64,000 nt of DNA from DATEDA01 sp050741515 (GTDB lineage: Bacteria; Pseudomonadota; Gammaproteobacteria; Burkholderiales; SG8-39). The stretch is taken from NCBI GenBank assembly GCA_050741515.1, contig JBOIFD010000414.1:21921-85920 (forward strand). Reading direction: 5' to 3'. The notes under the pieces were generated by a model. That model did no database searches and had not been told where the DNA came from. It saw only the letters and a list, made by a program, of their open reading frames with translations. Positions 53,911 through 61,012 of the stretch are shown in pieces (within the stretch, counting starts at the first letter, position 1; the number at the start of each line of letters is the position of its first letter). Made by a program: the position numbers and the translations under genes.

Positions 53911-54959
53911 GTCACGGAATAGGGCAGGTCGCGAAAGTGCAGCTCGGCGCCGGACCTGGACCCCAGGTGGACCCGGTCGCCGGCGACGCTCGCCGTCTGC
54001 ACCACGGCGAGGACGTCGAAGCCGCCGCCGGGAGCGGGCGCCGCGTTGACCACCGTGCCGGCCGTCTGGTCACCGAGGCTCGCGCTGTAGAGCGGCTGAC
54101 TTGGCACCGGGATCCCTTCCGCCCGCACGTGGGCGAGATAGAGGCGCCGCTTGGGTCGCCCCAGGTGCTGCGTGCGCGCGACGATCTCCTGGCCAGGGTA
54201 GCAGCCCTTCCGGAAGCTCACGCCGCCGAGCAGTTCGAGGTTCGCCATCTGCGGGACGAACTGGTCCTGCGTGGCGCCGGTGATCCAGGGCCATCCGTTC
54301 GAGATCTCGAGCCAGTCCCAGCACGCCGCGCCGACCGGCCGCAAGGCGCTCGCCAGCTGGTCCCAGACCTGCGGGGCGGATGCGCTCGGGGCCGTGACGA
54401 GGAAGCGTTCCGCCGCGAGCGAGAGGATCGTAACCCGGCCGCGCCGCGCGGCGCGCACCGGCGCGCCGGGGGGCATTCCCACCAGGGCTGCCACGGCGTC
54501 AGCCGCTGCGGGACCGGAAGTGCCGAGGACGACGAGCTCGTCGGTGCGCGCCTCGATCGTCGCGCGCGAACGGAGCACGTACAGCTGCAGCCGTTTCTGG
54601 ATCCCGGGCACGACCGACCGTGGCAGCAGCATGTGGAACGCGTCCGGCTCGCGCCAGAGCAGGAAGTTCGCGAGCACGCGACCCTTCGGCGTGCAGTACG
54701 CGCCATAGGCGCCGGCTTCGTCGGCCAGCCCCGCCACGTCGCAGCTGAGCTGGCGGTGAAGGAAATCGCGCGCGTCCTCGCCCCTGAACGCGAGTATCCC
54801 GAACTGCGCGAGGGGTGCCAGCACGCTTCCGGACGCGGTTGCGGCGAGCTCACCGGGCGCGTCACCGAAGTCGCCCACCACGCCGTCGGCGACAGCGCCG
54901 CCTCGCGTGGCCAGAAAAGCGAGAAAAGTATCGTTCACGGAATCGGCGCGCGGCAGCAC
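53907..54959 (-). CDS. ygfZ: Folate-binding protein YgfZ (iron-sulfur cluster repair/assembly)
   Basis: A 350-residue tetrahydrofolate-binding protein of the GcvT-like fold, which helps assemble or maintain certain Fe-S enzymes. The diagnostic motif KGCYPGQEIVARTQHLGRPKRRLY near residue 240 is complete, including its Cys. LAQFGILAFRGEDARDFLHRQL at the front is typical. It is divergent from mltG, again a conserved pairing. Confidence 0.93.
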   Translation of the reverse strand: MLPRADSVNDTFLAFLATRGGAVADGVVGDFGDAPGELAATASGSVLAPLAQFGILAFRGEDARDFLHRQLSCDVAGLADEAGAYGAYCTPKGRVLANFLLWREPDAFHMLLPRSVVPGIQKRLQLYVLRSRATIEARTDELVVLGTSGPAAADAVAALVGMPPGAPVRAARRGRVTILSLAAERFLVTAPSASAPQVWDQLASALRPVGAACWDWLEISNGWPWITGATQDQFVPQMANLELLGGVSFRKGCYPGQEIVARTQHLGRPKRRLYLAHVRAEGIPVPSQPLYSASLGDQTAGTVVNAAPAPGGGFDVLAVVQTASVAGDRVHLGSRSGAELHFRDLPYSVT

Positions 54960-54973
54960 GGGGCAGGGGACCG

Positions 54974-54980
54974 TATCATA
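54974..54980. promoter_or_regulatory. Candidate shared -10 site for divergent ygfZ and mltG
   Basis: TATCATA reads as TATCAT on the plus strand (54974-54979) and TATGAT on the minus strand (54980-54975). It is 15 nt from the ygfZ start and 36 nt from the mltG start. It is the only AT-rich site in this 56-bp gap. Confidence 0.45.
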
Positions 54981-54982
54981 GC

Positions 54983-55008
54983 GGTGGGGCGGCGACAGCC
55001 GCCCCGCC
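54983..55008 (+). promoter_or_regulatory. Very stable hairpin just upstream of mltG
   Basis: An 11-bp stem (54983-54993 with 54998-55008, one G-T pair) closes a GACA loop, 7 nt before the mltG ATG. It overlaps the likely transcription start. It could be an operator at DNA level or a 5'-end RNA structure that limits ribosome entry. Confidence 0.45.
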
Positions 55009-55015
55009 CACCCTG

Positions 55016-56017
55016 ATGTTCCGGACGCTCAAGGCCCTATTCCTGCTCGGAATCCTCGCGCTGCTCGCCGCCGGGAGCTGGCTCATGTGGTTCGCGCACA
55101 CACCCCTTCAGCTGGGGGCGCCGGCGGTCGAATTCACGGTCCCCCCGGGGAGCTCGCTGCGCGCCGCCTCCCGGGCGATCGCCCAAGCCGGGGTGAACAT
55201 GCGACCTTGGGCGTTCGAGGTGCTCGGGCGAGTCACCGGCAATCCGGCCCATCTCAAGGCCGGCCAGTACGAGATCCCGGCGGGGATGACCCCCCTCGCG
55301 CTCCTCGGGAAGCTCGCCCGCGGCGAGGTCGCGCTGACCCAGATCGTGTTCATCGAGGGCTGGAGCTTCAGGCAGGTGCGGGAGACGCTGGACGCGCATC
55401 CCGGCGTGCGGCACGACACGCGAGGGCTGACCGATGCCGAGGTGATGCAGCGCCTCGACGCGCCGGGCGAGAACCCCGAGGGGCGGTTTTTCCCCGACAC
55501 CTACCGCTTCGCGAAGGGGGCGAGCGATCTCGAGGTCTTGCGCAGCGCCCACCGCGCGATGGTGAAGCGGCTCGATGCGGCATGGGCGCAGCGACAGCCC
55601 GACCTGCCGCTCGGCTCGCCGTACGAGGCGTTGGTTCTCGCATCGATCGTGGAGAAGGAGACCGGGCGCGCCGAGGAGCGGGCCATGATCGCGGCGGTCC
55701 TGGTCAATCGGCTGCGCGTCGGCATCAAGCTCCAGACGGACCCGACCGTGATCTACGGGCTGGGGAGCGCGTTCGACGGCAACCTCCGCAAGCGCGATCT
55801 CGTCTCCGATACGCCGTACAACACCTACACGCGCGGTGGCCTGCCGCCCACGCCCATCGCGCTCCCCGGGCTGGCGTCCCTCGAGGCAGTGACGAACCCG
55901 GCGCGCACGGACGCGCTCTATTTCGTCGCGCGCGGCGACGGCACGAGCGAGTTCTCCCGGACGCTCGAGGAGCACAATCGCGCCGTGACGAGATATCAGC
56001 TCGGCGGCCGCCGCTGA
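55016..56017 (+). CDS. mltG: Endolytic murein transglycosylase MltG
   Basis: Inner-membrane lytic transglycosylase that ends glycan strand elongation. The 333-residue product has one N-terminal membrane anchor (ALFLLGILALLAAGSWLMWF) and a LysM-like domain. The YceG catalytic core includes FFPDTYRFAKGAS, the catalytic Glu in LASIVEKETGRAEER, LQTDPTVIYGLG and PYNTYTRGGLPPTPIALPG. It starts the mltG-tmk-holB-pilZ-tatD operon, a standard proteobacterial order. Confidence 0.96.
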   Translation: MFRTLKALFLLGILALLAAGSWLMWFAHTPLQLGAPAVEFTVPPGSSLRAASRAIAQAGVNMRPWAFEVLGRVTGNPAHLKAGQYEIPAGMTPLALLGKLARGEVALTQIVFIEGWSFRQVRETLDAHPGVRHDTRGLTDAEVMQRLDAPGENPEGRFFPDTYRFAKGASDLEVLRSAHRAMVKRLDAAWAQRQPDLPLGSPYEALVLASIVEKETGRAEERAMIAAVLVNRLRVGIKLQTDPTVIYGLGSAFDGNLRKRDLVSDTPYNTYTRGGLPPTPIALPGLASLEAVTNPARTDALYFVARGDGTSEFSRTLEEHNRAVTRYQLGGRR

Positions 56018-56029
56018 GGGCTTCGGGAG

Positions 56030-56638
56030 ATGCCGGGAAAGCTCATTACCCTCGAGGGGATCGACGGTGCCGGCAAGAGCAGCCACGTGACCTGGATCGC
56101 CGGACGCCTGCGACGCCCCGGACGGGAGGTCGTGGTCACGCGCGAGCCCGGCGGCACGCCGCTGGGAGAGCGACTTCGCGACATCCTGCTGCGCGACGCG
56201 ATGGACGCCGGAGCCGAGACCCTGCTCATGTTCGGCGCCCGGCAGGAGCACCTTGCCCGGGTGGTGAGACCCGCGCTGGCGCGCGGCGCGTGGGTCGTTT
56301 CGGATCGATTCACGGATGCCACCTTCGCGTACCAGGGCGGGGGACGCGGGTTTTCGCTCGACAAGCTTCGGATCCTCGAAGCCTGGGTCCAGGAAGGCCT
56401 GCAACCGGATCTCACGCTGTACTTCGACGTCCCCGTGAGCACCGGCCAGGCGCGCCTCAAGCGCGCCGCGGGGGCCCAGGATCGCTTCGAGCAGGAGGAC
56501 GCGGCGTTCCACGAGCGGGTTCGGGCCGCCTACCTGGCCCGGGCGCGACAGTTCCCGGAACGGTTTCGCGTCATCGATGCCACGAAGCGGCCTGAGGAAG
56601 TTCAAGTTTCGCTTGAAGCTATACTGTCAACACTATGA
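56030..56638 (+). CDS. tmk: Thymidylate kinase
   Basis: Phosphorylates dTMP to dTDP. The 202-residue product has the P-loop TLEGIDGAGKSSHVTWI, the DRX motif in VSDRFTDATFAYQGGGRG, and TREPGGTPLGERLRD. The last 12 codons switch abruptly to AT-rich usage, continuing into holB, which it overlaps by 4 nt. Confidence 0.96.
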   Translation: MPGKLITLEGIDGAGKSSHVTWIAGRLRRPGREVVVTREPGGTPLGERLRDILLRDAMDAGAETLLMFGARQEHLARVVRPALARGAWVVSDRFTDATFAYQGGGRGFSLDKLRILEAWVQEGLQPDLTLYFDVPVSTGQARLKRAAGAQDRFEQEDAAFHERVRAAYLARARQFPERFRVIDATKRPEEVQVSLEAILSTL

Positions 56639-57651
56639 ATAGTAATTTATTCACGTGGCTAAAGCCGACCTGGGGCCAACTTCAGGCACGTCGCCAAAGC
56701 CTGCCCCATGCGCTCCTCATCCAGGGCCGCGCGGGCCTCGGGAAGACCGCGCTCGCCATGGCGTTCGCTCAGCGCCTCTTGTGCGAGGGGGCGGCGGGCA
56801 CCGACCTGGCGTGCGGACAGTGCCAGGCCTGTATCTGGTTCAGTCAGGGAAACCATCCCGATTTCCGGCTCATCCAGCCGGAAGCGCTCGAGGAATCGCC
56901 GCCGGCCGACGCCGAGTCGCGGCGGCGCGACGGCGAGACGGCGAGCCGGCAGATCCGGATCGATCAGGTCCGGGAGGTGCAGGCGCTCCTCGCGATCGGC
57001 ACCCATCGCCGCGGGCTGCGGGTGGTCCTGCTCCGGCCGGCCGAAGCGATGAACGTCGCGGCGTCGAATGCGCTGCTGAAAAGCCTCGAGGAGCCCCCGC
57101 CGAGCACCGTCTTCCTGCTCGTGTCGAGCATGCCCGACCGCCTGCTGCCGACCGTGAGAAGCCGGTGCCAACGGGTATTCGTTCCGCCCGCAGCAGCGGC
57201 TGACGCCGTGCCGTGGCTTGTGGCCCAGGGCGTGAGCGACCCGGACGCGGCGCTGGCGTACGCCGGGAATGCGCCGCTCGCGGTGCTCGAAGGCACTGCG
57301 GACCGTCCGGCCCGCGAGGCGCTGCTCCGGGAGCTCGCCGGCGGCCAGCGCGATCCCCTCGCGCTCGCCGACCTCTGCCAGGGCGCGCCGCCGGTTCGGG
57401 TCATCGCCTGGCTGCAGAAATGGGTCGCGGATCTGGTGCTCGCCCGGGTCGCGGGCAGGGCGCGCTACCACCTCCGGCAACTCCCCGCCTTGCGGGAGCT
57501 GACGGAAGCCGTCGCGCTCGAGCGGCTGCTAACATTCGAGCGTTCGCTCGGGGCGTGCGCGGCGGTTGCGCAGCATCCGCTGAACGCGCGCTTGTTCCTG
57601 GAGGCGACTTTCATCAGCTACGCGCAGCTTTGGGAGGCCCGACATGCGTGA
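56635..57651 (+). CDS. holB: DNA polymerase III delta-prime subunit
   Basis: Clamp-loader subunit, 338 residues. It has the P-loop-like GRAGLGKTALAMAFA and the zinc-binding Cys cluster of CEGAAGTDLACGQCQACIWF. The sensor region has SNALLKSLEEPPPSTVFLLV, with the SRC-type motif in TVRSRCQRV. The first ten codons (MNSNLFTWLK) are AT-rich, and the ATG lies inside the imperfect palindrome ACTATGAATAGT. It follows tmk with a 4-nt overlap. Confidence 0.93.
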   Translation: MNSNLFTWLKPTWGQLQARRQSLPHALLIQGRAGLGKTALAMAFAQRLLCEGAAGTDLACGQCQACIWFSQGNHPDFRLIQPEALEESPPADAESRRRDGETASRQIRIDQVREVQALLAIGTHRRGLRVVLLRPAEAMNVAASNALLKSLEEPPPSTVFLLVSSMPDRLLPTVRSRCQRVFVPPAAAADAVPWLVAQGVSDPDAALAYAGNAPLAVLEGTADRPAREALLRELAGGQRDPLALADLCQGAPPVRVIAWLQKWVADLVLARVAGRARYHLRQLPALRELTEAVALERLLTFERSLGACAAVAQHPLNARLFLEATFISYAQLWEARHA

Positions 57652-58009
57652 GGATCCGAACAAGGGGGGCATCCGGCCGAGCGTCCTGTCGCTGACTATC
57701 TCGCAGAAGTCAGCCTTGTACGCCGCCTACATCCCGCACCTCAAGCGCGGCGGCATCTTCATCCCGACGACGCGTCCCTACCGGCTCGGCGACGAGGTGT
57801 TCATGCTGCTGACGCTGATGGACGATCCGAACAAGCTGCCGGTCGCCGGGCAGGTGGTGTGGATCACGCCCGTGAACTGCCAGGGCAACAAGGCCCAGGG
57901 CATCGGCGTGCACTTCTCCGACGACGAGAGCGGCCACGCCGCCAAGCGCCGGATCGAGACGGTCCTCGGCGGCCTGCTGCAGTCGACGCGATCCACCCAT
58001 ACCTACTGA
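57644..58009 (+). CDS. PilZ domain protein, type IV pilus type
   Basis: A 121-residue PilZ-fold protein (LSLTISQKSALYAAYIPHLK, GGIFIPTTRPYRLGDEVFML, GQVVWITP, GIGVHFSDDESG). The classic c-di-GMP-binding RxxxR motif is not evident, matching Pseudomonas-type PilZ, which acts in pilus biogenesis through FimX and PilB. It overlaps holB by 8 nt, and its TGA overlaps the tatD ATG by one base. Confidence 0.88.
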   Translation: MREDPNKGGIRPSVLSLTISQKSALYAAYIPHLKRGGIFIPTTRPYRLGDEVFMLLTLMDDPNKLPVAGQVVWITPVNCQGNKAQGIGVHFSDDESGHAAKRRIETVLGGLLQSTRSTHTY

Positions 58010-58782
58010 TGCTGGTCGACTCCCATTGCCACCTCGACTTCGATGAGTTCCGCGGCCGCATCCCCGAGCTCCTCACGGCGATGTCCGCGGCCGGGGTCGA
58101 GCACGCGCTGTGCATCAGCGTCACCCTCCAGGACTTCCCGCGGGTCCGGGCCTTGGCCGAGGCGCATCCGCAGCTGCTCGCCACGGTCGGCGTTCATCCC
58201 GATTACCCGGATGCCGGCGAGGTCGCCGTCGACGAGCTGGTCGCGCTCGCCGACCACCCCCGGATCGTGGCCGTTGGCGAGACCGGCCTCGACTACTACC
58301 GGCTCCGCGGCGACCTGAACTGGCAGCGCGAACGGTTTCGCGCCCACATTCGGGCGGCGCGGGCCTGCCGCAAGCCGCTCGTGATCCATACGCGGTCCGC
58401 GGCCGACGACACGTTGCGGATCATGCGGGAGGAGGGCGCAGCGGAGGTGGGCGGGGTCATGCACTGCTTCACCGAGACCCTCGACGTGGCGCTCGCGGCG
58501 GTCGAGATGGGCTTCCTGATCTCCTTCTCCGGCATCGTGACGTTCCGGAACGCCGGACCGGTTCGCGACGTGGCCAAGGCCCTGCCGCTCGAGCACATCC
58601 TGGTGGAAACCGACTCGCCCTATCTCGCGCCGGTCCCCTACCGGGGGAAGGTGAATCAGCCGGCGTACGTTCGCCATGTGGCAGAAGAAGTCGCCCGGCT
58701 GCGGGAGGTGGACTTCGCGGCCGTCGCGGCCGCGACGACGGCCAACTTTTTCCGCGTGTTTGCTCCGCCGCTAACCTCATGA
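58009..58782 (+). CDS. tatD: TatD family metal-dependent hydrolase/DNase
   Basis: A 257-residue TIM-barrel amidohydrolase with metal ligands in VDSHCHLDFDEF, AVGETGLDYYRL, VIHTRSAADDT, MHCFTE and ETDSPYLAPVPYRGK. Family members act as 3'-5' exonucleases or in DNA/RNA quality control. Sequence and context (after holB and pilZ) also fit the YcfH subgroup. It is the last conserved gene of the mltG operon. Confidence 0.93.
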   Translation: MLVDSHCHLDFDEFRGRIPELLTAMSAAGVEHALCISVTLQDFPRVRALAEAHPQLLATVGVHPDYPDAGEVAVDELVALADHPRIVAVGETGLDYYRLRGDLNWQRERFRAHIRAARACRKPLVIHTRSAADDTLRIMREEGAAEVGGVMHCFTETLDVALAAVEMGFLISFSGIVTFRNAGPVRDVAKALPLEHILVETDSPYLAPVPYRGKVNQPAYVRHVAEEVARLREVDFAAVAAATTANFFRVFAPPLTS

Positions 58783-58794
58783 AATAGGTGAGAT

Positions 58795-59436
58795 GTGATT
58801 CTTAAGTATCTGAGGACAAGCAGTTATATAATTTCGTTTCTCGCGTCTGGCGGGGCCGCGGGGGTGACCCTCGACGACCTGTTCAGGGCCGTCGAAACCA
58901 GCGACCTGGGCGAGGTTCGCGGCCTGCTCGACCGCGGAATGGACGCGAGCTCGACCAACAAGGAAGGCCACTCGGTGTTGATGATCGCGGCCCGCGAGGG
59001 CGACATCGAAATGGTCCGGCTGCTGCTCGATCGGAAGGCAAGGGTGAACCAGCGCACCCCCAGCAACGAGACCGCGATCATGTTCGCGGCCTTTCGCGGG
59101 CACGTCGAGACGGTCAAGCTGCTCCACGCGCGGGGCGCCGGGCTGGCCAAGGACGGGTGGACGGCGCTGCACTACGCCGCGTTCCAGGGGCACGCGGCCA
59201 CTGCCAAGTACCTCCTCGAGAGCAAGGCGGACATCAATGCGCTCGCCCCCAACGGAGCGACGGCGCTGATGCTCGCGGCCCGCAATGGGCACGCGGCGGT
59301 CGTCAGGCTGCTGCTGCGCGAGGCCGCCGACCCGAACGTGACTGCGGACGGCGGCGCGACGGCGTTGCGGTGGGCCTTGAAGGCGCAGAACGCGGAGGTT
59401 GTGGACCTGCTGAGACGCGCAGGGGCGAGGAAATAG
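58795..59436 (+). CDS. Ankyrin repeat protein
   Basis: A 213-residue protein with about five ankyrin repeats (GHSVLMIAAREGDIEMVRLL, GWTALHYAAFQGHAATAKYL, GATALMLAARNGHAAVVRLL and flanking copies). The start is a GTG after AGGTGAGA; the ATG two bases earlier is followed by a stop. The N-terminus MILKYLRTSSYIISFLASGG is hydrophobic after basic residues and could be a weak signal peptide. The first codons are AT-rich. It is probably a protein-interaction scaffold; the partner is unknown. It follows tatD by 12 nt. Confidence 0.85.
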   Translation: MILKYLRTSSYIISFLASGGAAGVTLDDLFRAVETSDLGEVRGLLDRGMDASSTNKEGHSVLMIAAREGDIEMVRLLLDRKARVNQRTPSNETAIMFAAFRGHVETVKLLHARGAGLAKDGWTALHYAAFQGHAATAKYLLESKADINALAPNGATALMLAARNGHAAVVRLLLREAADPNVTADGGATALRWALKAQNAEVVDLLRRAGARK

Positions 59437-59474
59437 CCGGGCCGCTGGGGCGAGGTGTTCGTGATGGGCTTAAA

Positions 59475-59504
59475 TTTACATAATTTTACATAATTTTACA
59501 TAAT
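59475..59504. repeat. Three exact tandem copies of a 10-bp AT-rich unit
   Basis: TTTACATAAT is repeated three times without a break, in the 97-bp gap between the convergent ankyrin and DUF1178 genes. The 10-bp period is close to one DNA helical turn, so the A/T tracts are phased. No terminator hairpin is seen in the gap. Confidence 0.9.
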
Positions 59505-59533
59505 ACACATTCTCGCGCATTCGGCCACCGCGG

Positions 59534-59983
59534 TCAGTGGTAATCCTCCCGCGCCGGGATGGGCAGCGACACCACCGCAATCCCTTCCTCCAACAGCGCC
59601 TCGGTCTCCTCCCGGGTCGCCGTCCCGCGAATCCCCCGGCGCGGCGCCTCCTCACCGTGGATTCTCCGAGCCTCCGCAGGAAAGCTTCGCCCCACGTCTT
59701 CCGTGTTCTCCAGGACGTGGTCGACGAACGCCGCTACGGCTGCCGCGACCTGGGCCACGGTCGGAGCCGCGGGCCGGGCGCGCCCGTCACCTCGGCCTGG
59801 GTCGGGAGTGACGTCCTCCCCGGACCGGCCCAGCTTCGCCGTCGGGAGCTTTGCGACCTGACGTGTCGTGCAGACCGGGCAAGACAGCAGACCGCCGAGC
59901 CGCTGCTGCTCGAAGTCGTCTCCGGACGCGAACCAGCCCTCGAACCGGTGTTGTTCGCGGCAAATCAGCTCGAAAACGATCAT
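59534..59983 (-). CDS. DUF1178 family zinc-ribbon-like protein
   Basis: A 149-residue protein whose N-terminus MIVFELICREQHRFEGWFAS and the later LSCPVCTTRQVAKLP give a Cys/His then Cys-x2-Cys pattern, suggesting a small zinc-binding fold. The C-terminal ARRIHGEEAPRRGIRGTAT is also typical of the family. It is widespread in alpha- and betaproteobacteria and has no known function. It converges with the ankyrin gene. Confidence 0.87.
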   Translation of the reverse strand: MIVFELICREQHRFEGWFASGDDFEQQRLGGLLSCPVCTTRQVAKLPTAKLGRSGEDVTPDPGRGDGRARPAAPTVAQVAAAVAAFVDHVLENTEDVGRSFPAEARRIHGEEAPRRGIRGTATREETEALLEEGIAVVSLPIPAREDYH

Positions 59984-60037
59984 TCAGCGACCTCGGCGAC
60001 AAAACGCTCCGATTGTACGGGCATGCCGCCGGCTTGG

Positions 60038-60139
60038 ACCCCGACCGGGGTTCAGGGTAACGGGCCCCCGGTGAAATCCCCTCAGGCTGCCCATCCGCGC
60101 CCTGAAAGGGGGACATCCGTTGGGAAACCGTCGGTTTCC
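60038..60139. promoter_or_regulatory. Hairpin-rich intergenic region before the adaptor gene
   Basis: The 216-bp gap between DUF1178 and the adaptor contains ACCCC/GGGGT around a GACC loop (60038-60051). It also contains GGAAACC (60123-60129) pairing exactly with GGTTTCC (60133-60139). Neither is followed by a T-run. They may be operator or RNA elements; nothing coding is seen. Confidence 0.4.
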
Positions 60140-60142
60140 TCC

Positions 60143-60172
60143 TTTACACCCTCGGAGACCCACGGCGAGAAT
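60143..60172 (+). promoter_or_regulatory. Candidate promoter of the periplasmic adaptor gene
   Basis: TTTACA (60143-60148), an 18-nt spacer and GAGAAT (60167-60172), 28 nt before the ATG. The -10 match is weak. Confidence 0.35.
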
Positions 60173-60199
60173 CGCGTGCCCTAGCGGTCTGATATTCGA

Positions 60200-61006
60200 A
60201 TGACACCCTCGATCCTGCGTGCGGGCCTTGCCGCCGCCCTCCTCGCCGCCCTTCCGGTCGCAGCCCAGGACTACGACTGCATCATCGAGGCGCGTCAGGT
60301 GGTCGATATCCGCAGCCCGGTCGAGGGACTCATCGAGAAGGTGGCCGTGGAACGCGGCGAGGCCGTGAAGAAGGGCCAAGTCCTGGTCACGCTCGAGTCC
60401 GGACCCGAGCGGGCCGCGTTGGCAGTGGCCAGGCAGCGCGCCGGGGCGATCGGCGCGGTCAAGTCGGCCGAAGCCAAGCTCGACCTCGCCGCCAAGAAGG
60501 AGAAGCGCGCCGAGGAGCTCGCCCGTCAGGCGTTCATTTCGTCGAACGCCCTGGAGGAGGCGCGGACCGAGCGGTCGCTCGCCGACTCCGACCTCAAGGT
60601 GGCGCGCGAGAACCAGCGGCTCGCCGAGCTCGAGGTCCAGCGCGCGACCGAGGTGCTCAATCTGCGCACGATCCGGAGCCCGGTCAACGGCGTGGTCGTC
60701 GACCGGTACCAGAGGACCGGCGAGATGGCGACGACCAACGTGAAGGACCCCATCCTCAAGGTGGCCGAGATCGATCCGCTGAACGTCGAGGTGGTGCTGC
60801 CGGCAAGCCTGTACGGCTCGATCCAGCACGGCGACCGCGCCGAGGTGTCGCCGGAGACGCCGGTGCAGAAGTTCGTCGCGCGCGTAAAGGTGGTCGACCG
60901 CGTGATCAACGCGGCCAGCGGCACGTTCGGGGTGCGTCTCGAGCTCTCGAACGAGAAGCTGCTCGTCCCGGCCGGCGCCAAGTGCCGGATGCGGTTCCTG
61001 AAGTAG
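60200..61006 (+). CDS. HlyD/RND-type periplasmic adaptor protein
   Basis: A 268-residue membrane-fusion protein. It has a cleavable signal peptide (MTPSILRAGLAAALLAALPV, ending AAQ), and a first half-lipoyl motif VVDIRSPVEGLIEKVAVERG. An alpha-helical hairpin of about 95 residues (KSAEAKLDLAAKKEKRAEEL) follows. The second lipoyl half is LRTIRSPVNGVVVDRYQRTG, then a beta-barrel domain. It is short for an RND adaptor and has no pump gene beside it. It faces a SecA-like gene and a membrane HlyD-like gene, which may be its functional partners. Confidence 0.86.
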   Translation: MTPSILRAGLAAALLAALPVAAQDYDCIIEARQVVDIRSPVEGLIEKVAVERGEAVKKGQVLVTLESGPERAALAVARQRAGAIGAVKSAEAKLDLAAKKEKRAEELARQAFISSNALEEARTERSLADSDLKVARENQRLAELEVQRATEVLNLRTIRSPVNGVVVDRYQRTGEMATTNVKDPILKVAEIDPLNVEVVLPASLYGSIQHGDRAEVSPETPVQKFVARVKVVDRVINAASGTFGVRLELSNEKLLVPAGAKCRMRFLK

Positions 61007-61012
61007 CCCTCG

